The notes under the pieces were generated by a model that searched no databases, was not told the origin of the DNA, and was given only the letters and a program-made list of their open reading frames with translations. The position numbers and the translations under genes are program-made. Positions 46,937-55,842 of a stretch of 64,000 bases of DNA are shown piece by piece; the stretch's first letter is position 1; each line of letters begins with the position of its first letter. The stretch is from Flavobacterium cyclinae (GTDB lineage Bacteria; Bacteroidota; Bacteroidia; Flavobacteriales; Flavobacteriaceae): positions 496,001-560,000 of the forward strand of contig NZ_CP089095.1 in assembly GCF_021172145.1 (NCBI RefSeq), read 5' to 3'.

Positions 46937-47374
46937 TTACTGTATTTTCTTATACATTACAAAATGAATGCCAACATCAGGAATTAAAAAAGAATCGCCA
47001 ATAATTTTATAATTTAATTTTTCGTAAAAGGGAACCGCATTTTCTCTTGCATTGAACCAAATTAAATTGGTATTAAAATTAAGGCAATGATTTTCAGCTT
47101 TTTTCACTAATTCTGCTCCTAAACCCTTTCCTTGAAATTCTTCCAAAACCGCCATTCCTCTAATTTGGAATTGATTGGATTCGGGAAATAAAATATTATT
47201 TTCTTTAAAAATAGAGATGATTCCCACAAGTTTATCTTCAAAAAAGAATCCAAAATGCGTTGTGTATTCATCATTATCACCTTTAAATTGACACGTTTCA
47301 ATCGGTTTTCCTTTTCGTAAAACTTCATGACGAACAGGGTAGGTTTCAATCGAACTAATTTTTTTGATATTCAT
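46937..47374 (-). CDS. GNAT-family N-acetyltransferase
   Basis: The product has 145 residues from the ATG at 47374 or 150 from an earlier one at 47389. The GNAT acetyl-CoA loop is present as IRGMAVLEEFQGKGLGAELV (Q/R-x-x-G-x-G/A form), with a C-terminal ENAVPFYEKLNYKIIG motif. The substrate cannot be told; the family acetylates amines or protein N-termini. It is cytoplasmic and transcribed alone, divergent from the tRNA cluster. Confidence 0.83.
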   Translation of the reverse strand: MNIKKISSIETYPVRHEVLRKGKPIETCQFKGDNDEYTTHFGFFFEDKLVGIISIFKENNILFPESNQFQIRGMAVLEEFQGKGLGAELVKKAENHCLNFNTNLIWFNARENAVPFYEKLNYKIIGDSFLIPDVGIHFVMYKKIQ

Positions 47375-47469
47375 AATTATATAACTCATTAAAAGTTAAT
47401 CTCTTAGGTAAAAGAGCTGATTTTAGGGTAAAGTTAGTGCAATAGCTTTTAAAAAAATATCAAAAAAAA

Positions 47470-47502
47470 TTTGCAATTACCAAAACTTTTAAAGTATATT
47501 TG
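47470..47502 (+). promoter_or_regulatory. Promoter of the tRNA-Gly pair
   Basis: TTTG (47470-47473) and TATATTTG (47495-47502) are separated by 21 bases, matching the consensus. The first tRNA begins 28 bases further on. Confidence 0.75.
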
Positions 47503-47530
47503 CACCCACAAAAGTTAACGCTTTTGTTAT

Positions 47531-47606
<76 letters not shown>

Positions 47607-47637
47607 AAACAAGATAAAGTTTTAAAAATTATCACCT

Positions 47638-47710
<73 letters not shown>

Positions 47711-47713
47711 CTA

Positions 47714-47748
47714 CAAAAAAGCCTTGCATTTGCAAGGCTTTTTTATTT
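47714..47748. terminator. Terminator after the tRNAs, shared with pepE
   Basis: The inverted repeat AAAAAAGCCTTGCA (47715-47728) with TGCAAGGCTTTTTT (47731-47744) forms a hairpin. T-runs in both directions serve the tRNAs and the convergent pepE, whose stop region it overlaps. Confidence 0.87.
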
Positions 47749-48450
47749 TAATTCGTTTAATTCAGTTTCAGGTGCAACTTCAATAGGCGTTTCGTTTCTT
47801 TTGAAAATTCTAGCGGTTAAAGTTCCTTTTAATTTTACAGAATCGCCTTTTACTTCTAACCAACTTCCTTCTCTTAATCCTACAACAGGTTGCGGATTAA
47901 AATGATGAAATTCATTGATTCTAGTTTCTCGTGTTTCTCCCATATGTGTTGAACCTTCAATCGGATCTAAATAATGCGGATTAATATTAAATGAAACAAA
48001 TCCTAAAGTTCTAAAACTTGGCGGATATACAATTGGCATATCGTTAGTGGTGCTCATGGTTAATCCGCAAATATTGCTTCCTGCACTTGTTCCTAAATAA
48101 GGTATTCCATTTTTTACGACTTTTTCTAAAGTATCAATTACATTGTTTTTATATAATTGACTAACTAGCAAAAAAGTGTTTCCGCCTCCAGTAAAAATTC
48201 CTTGTGCATTTTCAACGGCTTCGATTGGGTTTTCAAATTCATGAATTCCTTTTACTGATATATTGATTTTAGTAAAAGCTTCATTAACCTTTTTTGTGTA
48301 ATCATCATGCGATATCCCACTTGGTCTTGCATACGGAATAAAAAGTATTTCTTTTACATTGGAAAAGAAGTTCTGTAATTCAGGTAATAAATAGTCTAAA
48401 TATTCGCCTCCGTGTAATGTTGAAGTACTGGCAATAATTATATTTTTCAT
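47743..48450 (-). CDS. pepE: Dipeptidase E (alpha-aspartyl dipeptidase), peptidase S51
   Basis: The 235-residue protein has the S51 landmarks IFTGGGNTFLLVSQLY and the nucleophile serine in LGTSAGSNICGLTMSTTNDM. Its size is right for PepE (about 230). PepE hydrolyses dipeptides with N-terminal aspartate in the cytoplasm. A TAGTTTTG box lies 15 bases upstream on the minus strand. It is transcribed alone. Confidence 0.92.
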   Translation of the reverse strand: MKNIIIASTSTLHGGEYLDYLLPELQNFFSNVKEILFIPYARPSGISHDDYTKKVNEAFTKINISVKGIHEFENPIEAVENAQGIFTGGGNTFLLVSQLYKNNVIDTLEKVVKNGIPYLGTSAGSNICGLTMSTTNDMPIVYPPSFRTLGFVSFNINPHYLDPIEGSTHMGETRETRINEFHHFNPQPVVGLREGSWLEVKGDSVKLKGTLTARIFKRNETPIEVAPETELNELK

Positions 48451-48561
48451 CGATTAATTTTTTACAAAACTACCAAATTTGTCTTAACATAAGTTTATCA
48501 TCTTATTAGGATTTAATTTTAAAAGATAACAATTAAATTTACAAATGCTTAAATTAGTTTT

Positions 48562-49338
48562 ATGACTAAATATTTACTTCTGTTATTTACATGTTTTCCA
48601 TTTGTTGTTTTGTCTCAAAATGATTCCACTATTAATGGAAAAATTGTATCAGAATCCTCTCTTTTAGAGGGAATACACGTTATTAATTTGTCATCTAATA
48701 ATGGAGCCGTAACTGATTCAAGAGGCTATTTTCAAATTAAAGCAAAAGTTTCCGATACGTTACAGTTTAGTGCAATAAATTTAAAAGCTACTCAACATAT
48801 ACTTAAAGAAAATGATTTTTCAACGGATTTATTATTAATCAAAATGGAATCGCTCATAACAGAATTAGAAGAAGTAGCGATAATAAATTATAAAAGCATT
48901 AATGCTGTCGCGTTAGGAATTGTTCCCGCAAATCAAAGAACTTATACTCCAGCGGAAAGAAAATTAGCTGCTGCTGGCGATTTTAAATGGTACAGTCCTT
49001 TGTTAATTCCGTTAGGAGGAATGAGTGTTGATGGGTTGATTAATTCAATAAGTGGGAGAACCTCAATGTTAAAAAAAGAGTTAGTTGTTGAACGAAAGGA
49101 AATACTTCAAGCTAAAACCTCTGATTATTTTGATAGAAAATATTTTACAGAAACACTTAATATTCCCGAAGATTATGTTGATGGTTTCTTGTTTTATATT
49201 GTAGAAAATGAAAAATATACTAGAGCAATGAAAGACAAGAACAAGACAATGGCTACTTTTATTTTGTCTGAATTAGCTTCTGAGTATTTAAAATTAAAAG
49301 AATCGGAACTATTAAAAAATAAGCAAAATGAAAAATAA
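48562..49338 (+). CDS. Envelope protein with CarboxypepD_reg-like domain (paralogue 1)
   Basis: The 258-residue protein has a signal peptide (MTKYLLLLFTCFPFVVLSQ). A CarboxypepD_reg-like beta domain spans about 22-110 (INGKIVSESSLLEGIHVINL, NNGAVTDSRGYFQIKAKV, DTLQFSAINLK). The rest is a charged helical region with no family I recognise. Such N-terminal domains usually serve as periplasmic linkers of TonB-dependent proteins, but no barrel follows. It overlaps the next, clearly related gene by 11 bases. Confidence 0.75.
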   Translation: MTKYLLLLFTCFPFVVLSQNDSTINGKIVSESSLLEGIHVINLSSNNGAVTDSRGYFQIKAKVSDTLQFSAINLKATQHILKENDFSTDLLLIKMESLITELEEVAIINYKSINAVALGIVPANQRTYTPAERKLAAAGDFKWYSPLLIPLGGMSVDGLINSISGRTSMLKKELVVERKEILQAKTSDYFDRKYFTETLNIPEDYVDGFLFYIVENEKYTRAMKDKNKTMATFILSELASEYLKLKESELLKNKQNEK

Positions 49339-50161
49339 TTTTGTTCTCATCCTATTATTAATGGTAAGCCAACTCATGTTTGCTCAGCATATCGAAAGGA
49401 AAGTGTTGAATGGAAAAATTGTTGCAGATTCTTTAGAGGTTGAAAATCTAACGGTTTATAATATAACATCAAATGTTGGAGCGGTAACGAATGCTGATGG
49501 TAAATTTTCTATAAAAGCTAGAGCTACAGATACCCTTTATATTCAAGGGATATCTTATGAGTCAAAGAAATATGTATTAACTCATAAAGATTTTTGGTTA
49601 GAAGAATTAGAAATACGTCTAAAAACAAACATTACAGAATTAAATGAAATAGAGATTACTCCTTATACTTTGACTGGAATTGTAGAAGTTGATATAAAAA
49701 GAATTCAAGTTTATGGAGAAGGATTTACAAAAATAGATGCTAGAAAGGTGATGCATTATGAAGATGACGTTCGTATAGGAACTCCAGTAAATACTGTAAT
49801 GCCAAGTCAGTTTGCTCCAAATGGGTCAAACTTTAATTTTTTAGCAATTGGAGCAGGAATTGTTAGTTTGTTTACTAGTAAAGACAATTCTAAAAAACAT
49901 TCAGAACAAGTTTTTGAACAGCGAAGAAAAAAAGATATTCAATCGAAATCATTTTCAGATCATATGTTTGAACGTTTTGCTCACAATTTTTTTGTTGAAA
50001 CATTACAAATTAAGCATGAAGAAATTCCTCTTTTTCTTCAATTCGCAGAAATGCCTCTAAATGATTTGTCTCTTTTTTTAAAGCCTGAATATGAAATTCA
50101 ATTGATAGAATATTTAACAACTCAGGCTAAAAAGTTTAATTCTGTAATACAAACCGAATAA
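49328..50161 (+). CDS. Envelope protein with CarboxypepD_reg-like domain (paralogue 2)
   Basis: The 277-residue protein has a signal peptide (MKNNFVLILLLMVSQLMFAQ) and the same architecture as its upstream neighbour: LNGKIVADSLEVENLTVYNI, NVGAVTNADGKFSIKARATD and LYIQGISYESKKYVLTHKDF. Tails of both proteins share the pattern FAHNFFVETLQIKHEEIPLF versus FDRKYFTETLNIPEDYVDGF, so the two genes arose by tandem duplication. Function is unknown; they are likely periplasmic or outer-membrane-associated. Confidence 0.75.
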   Translation: MKNNFVLILLLMVSQLMFAQHIERKVLNGKIVADSLEVENLTVYNITSNVGAVTNADGKFSIKARATDTLYIQGISYESKKYVLTHKDFWLEELEIRLKTNITELNEIEITPYTLTGIVEVDIKRIQVYGEGFTKIDARKVMHYEDDVRIGTPVNTVMPSQFAPNGSNFNFLAIGAGIVSLFTSKDNSKKHSEQVFEQRRKKDIQSKSFSDHMFERFAHNFFVETLQIKHEEIPLFLQFAEMPLNDLSLFLKPEYEIQLIEYLTTQAKKFNSVIQTE

Positions 50162-50177
50162 TTATTATTTTTACCAA

Positions 50178-50684
50178 ATGAAAAAGAAATTACTACGGTT
50201 TACTCTTCCATTATTTTTGGTGGTTATTTTGTGTTCGTTTGCTTGGCATAAGTTTTATGTATCTGTAACCCAAATAGATTATGTGCCCAATAAGAAACGT
50301 GTAGAAATCACATCTCGAATCTTTATTGATGATCTTGAAAAAGCATTGGAGAAAAAATTTAAGAAGAAATTATATCTAAATTCGTCAAGAGAAATTGAAA
50401 ATGCGGATGTTTTGATTCAAGAATATATTAAGGAAAAGATTAAAATTTCAATTAATAAAAAAGCCCAAAATATTGAATATCTAACAAGAGAAGTTGAAGG
50501 AGATGTGTTAATTGTTTACTCTAAAATTGTAATTTCAAAAAAAATAAATACCTTCGAAATCTTTAATTCATTACTAACCGATATTTATAAAGAACAACAA
50601 AATATTGTTCATTTGAATATTAACAGTAACAAAAATAGTTTTTTGTTTACTAATAGTGATACCAATCAAAAAATAGACTATTAA
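50178..50684 (+). CDS. DUF6702 family protein
   Basis: The 168-residue protein has a signal/anchor segment (RFTLPLFLVVILCSFAWHKF). It has the family pattern HKFYVSVTQIDYVPNKKRVE, ITSRIFIDDLEKALEKKFKK and a C-terminal domain of alternating strands. The family is conserved in Bacteroidota and often precedes an M1 peptidase gene, as here (13 bases). Function is unknown. It lies 16 bases after paralogue 2, so the four genes may be one operon. Confidence 0.8.
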   Translation: MKKKLLRFTLPLFLVVILCSFAWHKFYVSVTQIDYVPNKKRVEITSRIFIDDLEKALEKKFKKKLYLNSSREIENADVLIQEYIKEKIKISINKKAQNIEYLTREVEGDVLIVYSKIVISKKINTFEIFNSLLTDIYKEQQNIVHLNINSNKNSFLFTNSDTNQKIDY

Positions 50685-50697
50685 AAGAATTCAATTT

Positions 50698-52974
50698 ATG
50701 AAAAAATCAATTGTTTTAAGCGCCTTTCTATCTTTATTGATGTCTTATGGAGCTTTTGCTCAAGATGTAAAATCAGATGAGAAAAAGCGAGATCTTGGAC
50801 ATTATAACGAGAATAAATTCCGTCAAATGTATGACGAAATGGCTACTCCTAATATGTTTAGAACTGCATCTGGAGCGCCAGGTCCAGCGTATTATCAACA
50901 AAAAGCAGATTATAAAATGAATCTGGAATTGGATGATAAGAATAAAAAATTATATGGTTCTGAAACAATTACTTACTATAATAATTCACCTGAAGCATTA
51001 GAATATTTATGGGTGCAATTAGAACAAAATATTGAAAGACCTGATTCTAAGACTCCATTAGTGGAAAGTCAAAATATGGATAAGGCAATTACCGTTAGCA
51101 ATTTTACAAAAAAATATATGGATAAACCTTTTGAAGGAGGTTTTAACATTGAATATGTAAAAGATGCTAAAGGAAATGCAATGAAATATACCATCAATCA
51201 AACCATGATGCGTATCGATTTGCCTAAGCCATTAAAAAATGGAGAAAAAATTTCATTCTCTATTAAATGGTGGTATAATATTGTAAATTACATGGAAGGT
51301 GCTAAAAATGGTCGCTCAGGATACGAACAATTTCCTGATGGGAACCGTTTATATGTAATGGCACAATTTTTTCCAAGAATGGCTGTCTATAATGATGTTG
51401 AAGGATGGCAAAATATGCAATTTTGGGGTAGAGGAGAGTTTGCTTTAGTTTTTGGAGATTATGATGTAAGTATTACAGTTCCTGCTGATCACGTAATGGA
51501 GGCAACAGGAGTTTTGCAAAATAGAAGCGAAGTATTTACAGCAGAACAAGTGAAAAGATGGCAATTAGCTGAAAAAACTTTTGATAAACCAGTTGTTATT
51601 GTAACCCAAGATGAAGCAATCGCTGCAGAAAAAGGTTTCTCAGAACAAAAGAAAACATGGAAATTTAAAGCTCAAAATGTGCGTGACTTTGGTTTTTCTA
51701 CTTCAAGAAAATTCATAATTGATGCAATGGCGGTTGATTTACCTACAAACAAACCATTAGCAATTTCGATTTATCCAAAAGAAGCAAATCCGCTATGGGG
51801 AGATTTATCTACAAAAGCCGTTGCTCATACATTAAAAACATATTCTCATTTTACATTTGATTATCCTTATCCAAAAGCAGTTTCTGTTTCAGCTGAAGAC
51901 CAAGGTATGGAGTATCCAATGATTTGTTGGAACTACGGCCGACCAGATGAAAAAGGATTTGTAAGTGATAGAATCAAATACGGAATGTTGGGAGTTATTA
52001 TCCATGAAGTGGGACATAATTTCTTTCCAATGATTGTAAATTCTGATGAAAGACAATGGTCATGGATGGACGAAGGTTTAAATACATTCTTAGAATATTT
52101 AACAGAAACCTCATTTGATCCAAACTTTCCTGCAACAAGAGGTCCGGCTAAAAACATAGTGCCTTACATGAAAGGAAATCAAAAGTTTTTAGAACCTATT
52201 ATGTCAAACTCTGAAAATATTTACAATTTTGGAGCTAATGCGTATGGTAAACCAGCAACTGGATTGAATATTTTAAGAGAAACTATCATGGGAAGAGAAT
52301 TATTTGACCATGCCTTCAAAACATATGCAAATCGTTGGAAATTTAAACACCCAACACCTGAAGATTTCTTTAGAACAATGGAAGATGCTTCAGCGGTTGA
52401 TTTAGATTGGTTTTGGAGAGGTTGGTTCTATTCTACAGATTATACAGATATCGGGGTAAAATCGGTTAAACAATATTTTGTTTCTACTGAAGCTTCAAAA
52501 GAAACACAAGCAATGTTCAATAGAAGAGGAAGAAAAATTAGTGATGGTGAACCAATGTTGTTTTTAGTAGCTGAAGATACGCCAGATTTTAATCCTGAAT
52601 TAAAGAAAGGATTTGATCCTAAAAATGTGCAAGCGCTAGCTGATTATTTGGATAAAAATTATTCTGAAGAAGAAAAGAATGCTCTAAAATCGCCTAAATA
52701 TTTCTATGAAGTAGAATTTGAAAAGCCAGGAGGATTAATCATGCCTATTATTGTTGAACTTCAATTTGAAGATGGAACAAGTGAAATTCATAAATTCCCA
52801 GCTCAAATTTGGAGAAGAAACAACGAAACAGCTAAAAGAGTTTTTGCTTCAGATAAAAAAGTGGTAAAAATTCAATTGGATCCAAAATTAGAAACTGCAG
52901 ATATTGATGTAGAAAATAATTATTGGCCAAAAGGTGAAATGGTTTCAAAATTTGATACTATAGATAAAAAGTAA
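50698..52974 (+). CDS. M1-family metallopeptidase (aminopeptidase N-like)
   Basis: The 758-residue protein has a signal peptide (KSIVLSAFLSLLMSYGAFAQ). The zinc motif is HEVGH at 436-440 with Glu459 (HExxH-x18-E, inside WSWMDEGLN). A gating Tyr-type region and the N-terminal beta domain are present. It would trim peptides in the periplasm or at the surface. Its C-terminal third lacks the ERAP1-like helical domain of classic PepN, as in other M1 proteins of Bacteroidota. It ends in a strong terminator with a UUCG loop. Confidence 0.88.
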   Translation: MKKSIVLSAFLSLLMSYGAFAQDVKSDEKKRDLGHYNENKFRQMYDEMATPNMFRTASGAPGPAYYQQKADYKMNLELDDKNKKLYGSETITYYNNSPEALEYLWVQLEQNIERPDSKTPLVESQNMDKAITVSNFTKKYMDKPFEGGFNIEYVKDAKGNAMKYTINQTMMRIDLPKPLKNGEKISFSIKWWYNIVNYMEGAKNGRSGYEQFPDGNRLYVMAQFFPRMAVYNDVEGWQNMQFWGRGEFALVFGDYDVSITVPADHVMEATGVLQNRSEVFTAEQVKRWQLAEKTFDKPVVIVTQDEAIAAEKGFSEQKKTWKFKAQNVRDFGFSTSRKFIIDAMAVDLPTNKPLAISIYPKEANPLWGDLSTKAVAHTLKTYSHFTFDYPYPKAVSVSAEDQGMEYPMICWNYGRPDEKGFVSDRIKYGMLGVIIHEVGHNFFPMIVNSDERQWSWMDEGLNTFLEYLTETSFDPNFPATRGPAKNIVPYMKGNQKFLEPIMSNSENIYNFGANAYGKPATGLNILRETIMGRELFDHAFKTYANRWKFKHPTPEDFFRTMEDASAVDLDWFWRGWFYSTDYTDIGVKSVKQYFVSTEASKETQAMFNRRGRKISDGEPMLFLVAEDTPDFNPELKKGFDPKNVQALADYLDKNYSEEEKNALKSPKYFYEVEFEKPGGLIMPIIVELQFEDGTSEIHKFPAQIWRRNNETAKRVFASDKKVVKIQLDPKLETADIDVENNYWPKGEMVSKFDTIDKK

Positions 52975-52980
52975 AACTAA

Positions 52981-53007
52981 AGACTATCTTCGGATAGTCT
53001 TTTTTTT
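52981..53007 (+). terminator. Terminator with UUCG tetraloop
   Basis: The 8-bp stem AGACTATC (52981-52988) with GATAGTCT (52993-53000) closes the loop TTCG and is followed by seven T. It ends the M1 peptidase operon. Confidence 0.92.
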
Positions 53008-53040
53008 GATTACTTTAAGATAAATAGGGGTAAAACTTTG

Positions 53041-53048
53041 TAACTTTG
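53041..53048 (+). promoter_or_regulatory. Putative -7 box of tatA
   Basis: TAACTTTG lies 25 bases before the tatA ATG and is preceded directly by the similar AAACTTTG. No well-spaced TTTG is seen upstream. The same tandem arrangement occurs before dnaG. Confidence 0.4.
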
Positions 53049-53073
53049 CGAAGTTAATTTTCAAAAATAAACT

Positions 53074-53421
53074 ATGTTTGGAATAGGTGGAGGTGAGTTT
53101 TTTTTCATCATTTTAGTTGTATTAATGTTGTTTGGATCAGATAAGATTCCTGATATTGCTCGTGCATTAGGCAAAGGAATGGCGCAATTAAAAAATGCCA
53201 CAAACGAAATTAAAAATGAAATCCATAAAGGGACTCAGGATGCCGGTTTAGATATGAATACATTAACTGGTGGAGTTTCTGAAGAAATAGCAAAAGCAAA
53301 AGAAGGAATTACTAAAATGGTAAATCCTTTAGAAAATATTGATTTAGAGGTTCAAAATCCTATTGAACAAGTAAAAGAGGATATTGAAAATATTACCGGA
53401 CCCGTTAAAAGACAATTATAG
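53074..53421 (+). CDS. tatA: Twin-arginine translocase TatA/E family subunit
   Basis: The 115-residue protein has a short N-terminal membrane helix (about 5-22, GGGEFFFIILVVLMLFGSDK), the FG hinge (LFGSDKIPDIARALG) and an amphipathic helix (GKGMAQLKNATNEIKNEI). A charged C-terminal tail follows. TatA forms the pore ring for folded proteins. tatB and tatC are not nearby, so tat genes are scattered. The PAP2 gene follows two bases later, so they are co-transcribed. Confidence 0.9.
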   Translation: MFGIGGGEFFFIILVVLMLFGSDKIPDIARALGKGMAQLKNATNEIKNEIHKGTQDAGLDMNTLTGGVSEEIAKAKEGITKMVNPLENIDLEVQNPIEQVKEDIENITGPVKRQL

Positions 53422-53423
53422 TA

Positions 53424-53999
53424 TTGGAACATTTAATTAATTTAGATAAAGAATTATTCCTTTTTTTGAACGGATTAGGTTCAGAACCTTTTGATGGTTT
53501 TTGGGAAATTATTACAAAGCAATTTAATTGGGCTCCCTTTTTTCTTGTTGTTTTTTATCTAATTCAAAAAAAAATAGGTTGGAAAAATTTTGGGATTTTA
53601 ATTCTTTTTTTAGCGGTTTTAATCACTTTTACAGATCAAATAACAAACCTATTCAAATATTTTTTTGAACGCTTGCGACCTTGTAATAATCCAGAATTTG
53701 ATGGGATTATGCGTAAGGTAATAACAAGAAAATCGTTTAGTTTTTTTTCAGGTCATGCTGCTAATTCTATGGCATCAACTATGTTTATTTTTTTAATAAT
53801 CAGAAAATACTATAAGTTTACCTATCTGTTATTCTTATTTCCATTAGTTTTTGCCTACAGTAGAATTTATCTTGGATTGCATTATCCAGGTGATATTTTA
53901 ACAGGTTATTTATTTGGTGGTGCTTTTGGTTATGTGTTTTACAAATTGTTTATGTATTTTGGGAAAAAATATAATTTGAAAACCGCAACTGAACTATAA
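53424..53999 (+). CDS. PAP2-family membrane phosphatase
   Basis: The 191-residue protein has about five membrane helices and the PAP2 triad of motifs: K-x6-RP (KYFFERLRPCNNPE), SGH (FFSGHAANSMAS) and SRxxxxxHxxxD (SRIYLGLHYPGDILTGY). It probably dephosphorylates undecaprenyl pyrophosphate or another lipid phosphate on the outer face of the inner membrane. The start is TTG (53424-53426), two bases after the tatA stop; no ATG is available within the first helix. The end overlaps the O-methyltransferase gene by six bases tail to tail. Confidence 0.85.
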   Translation: MEHLINLDKELFLFLNGLGSEPFDGFWEIITKQFNWAPFFLVVFYLIQKKIGWKNFGILILFLAVLITFTDQITNLFKYFFERLRPCNNPEFDGIMRKVITRKSFSFFSGHAANSMASTMFIFLIIRKYYKFTYLLFLFPLVFAYSRIYLGLHYPGDILTGYLFGGAFGYVFYKLFMYFGKKYNLKTATEL

Positions 54000-54635
54000 A
54001 ACTCGACTAACCGTTAAACCATCACGTATCGGTAATAAAACGGTTTCAACTCTTGAATCTGTATTTAATAATTGATTGTATTCTAATAAAACGGGAGTAC
54101 TTTTGTCATTTGGTTTTACTTCTTCTAGTACTTTTCCACTCCATAACACATTATCCGATAAAATAATGCCGCCTTTGTTCATCATCGGAACAATCAAGTG
54201 AAAATAATTTACATAATTTTCTTTATCAGCATCAATGAAAACCAAGTCAAACTTTTTGTTTAGTGTAGGGATAATTTCAACAGCGTCACCTAAATGTTGA
54301 AAAATTTGGTCTTTCCATGGCGAAGCATCAAAGTATTTTCTTTGAAAATCAACCAATTCTTCTTCAATATCAATGGTGTCCAAAGTTCCGTTTTCAGCTA
54401 ATCCTTCTGCTAAACATAAAGCAGCATAACCTGTATAAGTACCAATTTCCAAAATGTGCTTTGGACGAATTATTTTAGAAAGCATACTCAAAACCCTACC
54501 TTGAAAATGACCACTCAACATTCGTGGTTGCATAATTTTTTGATAGGTTTCTTTGTTTAATTTTGCTAACAATTCTGGTTCTGGCTGAGAATGTTTGGCA
54601 ACGTAGTCTTCTAAATCTTCTGATATGAAATGCAT
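53994..54635 (-). CDS. O-methyltransferase (caffeoyl-CoA/catechol type)
   Basis: The protein has 213 residues from the ATG at 54633-54635; ten further upstream residues in frame have an odd aromatic composition and are not counted. The methyltransferase_3 family motifs are HILEIGTYTGYAALCLAEGL (SAM loop), DTIDIEEELVDF, DLVFIDADKENYVNYF (catalytic metal Asp) and GGIILSDNVLWSGKV. The acceptor is unknown. It lies divergent from rlmN and converges on the PAP2 gene. A TATTTTTG box sits about 19 bases before the start on the minus strand. Confidence 0.87.
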   Translation of the reverse strand: MHFISEDLEDYVAKHSQPEPELLAKLNKETYQKIMQPRMLSGHFQGRVLSMLSKIIRPKHILEIGTYTGYAALCLAEGLAENGTLDTIDIEEELVDFQRKYFDASPWKDQIFQHLGDAVEIIPTLNKKFDLVFIDADKENYVNYFHLIVPMMNKGGIILSDNVLWSGKVLEEVKPNDKSTPVLLEYNQLLNTDSRVETVLLPIRDGLTVSRVL

Positions 54636-54715
54636 GATAAAATTAAATTTGTAACAAAAATACAAATTACAACTCTTCTAATTTCTATTTTATAATTTCT
54701 AATTTCTAAATTCAT

Positions 54716-54723
54716 TACTTTTG
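54716..54723 (+). promoter_or_regulatory. Putative -7 box of rlmN
   Basis: TACTTTTG ends four bases before the rlmN ATG, in the same arrangement as at 23356-23363. This would give a leaderless mRNA. A good upstream TTTG is missing. Confidence 0.45.
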
Positions 54724-54727
54724 CACC

Positions 54728-55768
54728 ATGCAAATTGAGAAAAAAGACATACGAGCACTAACTAAAGAACAATTACGAAATTTCTTCGTTTCTAATGGCG
54801 ATAAAGCTTTTCGTGGCAATCAAGTGTATGAATGGTTATGGCAAAAACGAGCTCATTCTTTTGAAGATATGACAAATGTATCTAAAGAAACTCGCGCCAT
54901 GTTAGAAGCTAATTTTGTAATCAATCACATTAAAGTTGATACCATGCAACGTAGCGAGGATGGAACTGTTAAAAATGCCGTTCGTTTGCATGATGATTTA
55001 GTAGTTGAGTCGGTATTAATTCCTACTGAAACTCGAACTACGGCTTGTGTTTCTTCGCAGGTAGGTTGTAGTTTAGATTGTAATTTTTGTGCTACTGCTC
55101 GATTAAAGCGAATGCGTAATTTGGAACCTGGTGAAATTTACGACCAAGTTGCCGCTATTGATAACGAAAGTCGTTTGTATTATGACCGACCTTTGTCCAA
55201 TATCGTTTTCATGGGAATGGGTGAGCCTTTGATGAACTATCCTAACGTTATGAAAGCAATTGATATGATTACGTCTTCTGAAGGTTTGGGTATGTCACCA
55301 AAACGTATCACAGTTTCTACTTCGGGTATTCCAAAGATGATTAAAAAAATGGCAGATGATGAGGTAAAATTCAAATTAGCAGTTTCTTTGCACTCCGCAG
55401 TTGAAGAAATTCGGAATGAAATTATGCCGTTTACTAAAAATTTTCCATTAACTGATTTGCGTGAAAGTTTAGAATATTGGTACAGAAAAACAAAAAGCAA
55501 AGTTACATACGAATATGTAGTTTGGAAAGGAATCAATGATGATAAAAAATCAATTGATGCTTTGGTGAAATTTTGTAAATATGTGCCATGTAAAGTCAAT
55601 CTTATTGAATACAATCCAATTGATGATGGCATCTTTCAGCAAGCATCTGAAGAAGCTACAAATGCTTATATTTTGGCTTTAGAAAAAAACAATATTGTGG
55701 CAAAAGTAAGAAGAAGTAGAGGAAAAGACATTGATGCCGCTTGTGGTCAGTTAGCCAATAAATCATAA
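54728..55768 (+). CDS. rlmN: Dual-specificity RNA methyltransferase RlmN (23S A2503 / tRNA A37 C2-methylation)
   Basis: This radical-SAM enzyme of 346 residues has the CxxxCxxC cluster motif as Cys114, Cys118 and Cys121 (GCSLDCNFCATA). The catalytic Cys339 near the C-terminus lies in DIDAACGQLAN, and GMGEPLMNYPNV is conserved. It methylates C2 of A2503 in 23S rRNA and A37 in some tRNAs. The length is normal. It is followed by the polyprenyl synthase gene, which has its own promoter. Confidence 0.95.
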   Translation: MQIEKKDIRALTKEQLRNFFVSNGDKAFRGNQVYEWLWQKRAHSFEDMTNVSKETRAMLEANFVINHIKVDTMQRSEDGTVKNAVRLHDDLVVESVLIPTETRTTACVSSQVGCSLDCNFCATARLKRMRNLEPGEIYDQVAAIDNESRLYYDRPLSNIVFMGMGEPLMNYPNVMKAIDMITSSEGLGMSPKRITVSTSGIPKMIKKMADDEVKFKLAVSLHSAVEEIRNEIMPFTKNFPLTDLRESLEYWYRKTKSKVTYEYVVWKGINDDKKSIDALVKFCKYVPCKVNLIEYNPIDDGIFQQASEEATNAYILALEKNNIVAKVRRSRGKDIDAACGQLANKS

Positions 55769-55803
55769 ACAAATCAAACTTTTTTCATTTCAAAATCTAA
55801 TTT

Positions 55804-55834
55804 TTTGCCTTTAGCAATTGTTTTTGTACTTTTG
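55804..55834 (+). promoter_or_regulatory. Promoter of the polyprenyl diphosphate synthase gene
   Basis: TTTG (55804-55807) and TACTTTTG (55827-55834) are spaced 19 bases apart and fit the consensus. The ATG is only eight bases beyond, so the leader is absent or a few bases long. Confidence 0.72.
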
Positions 55835-55842
55835 GTATCTCA

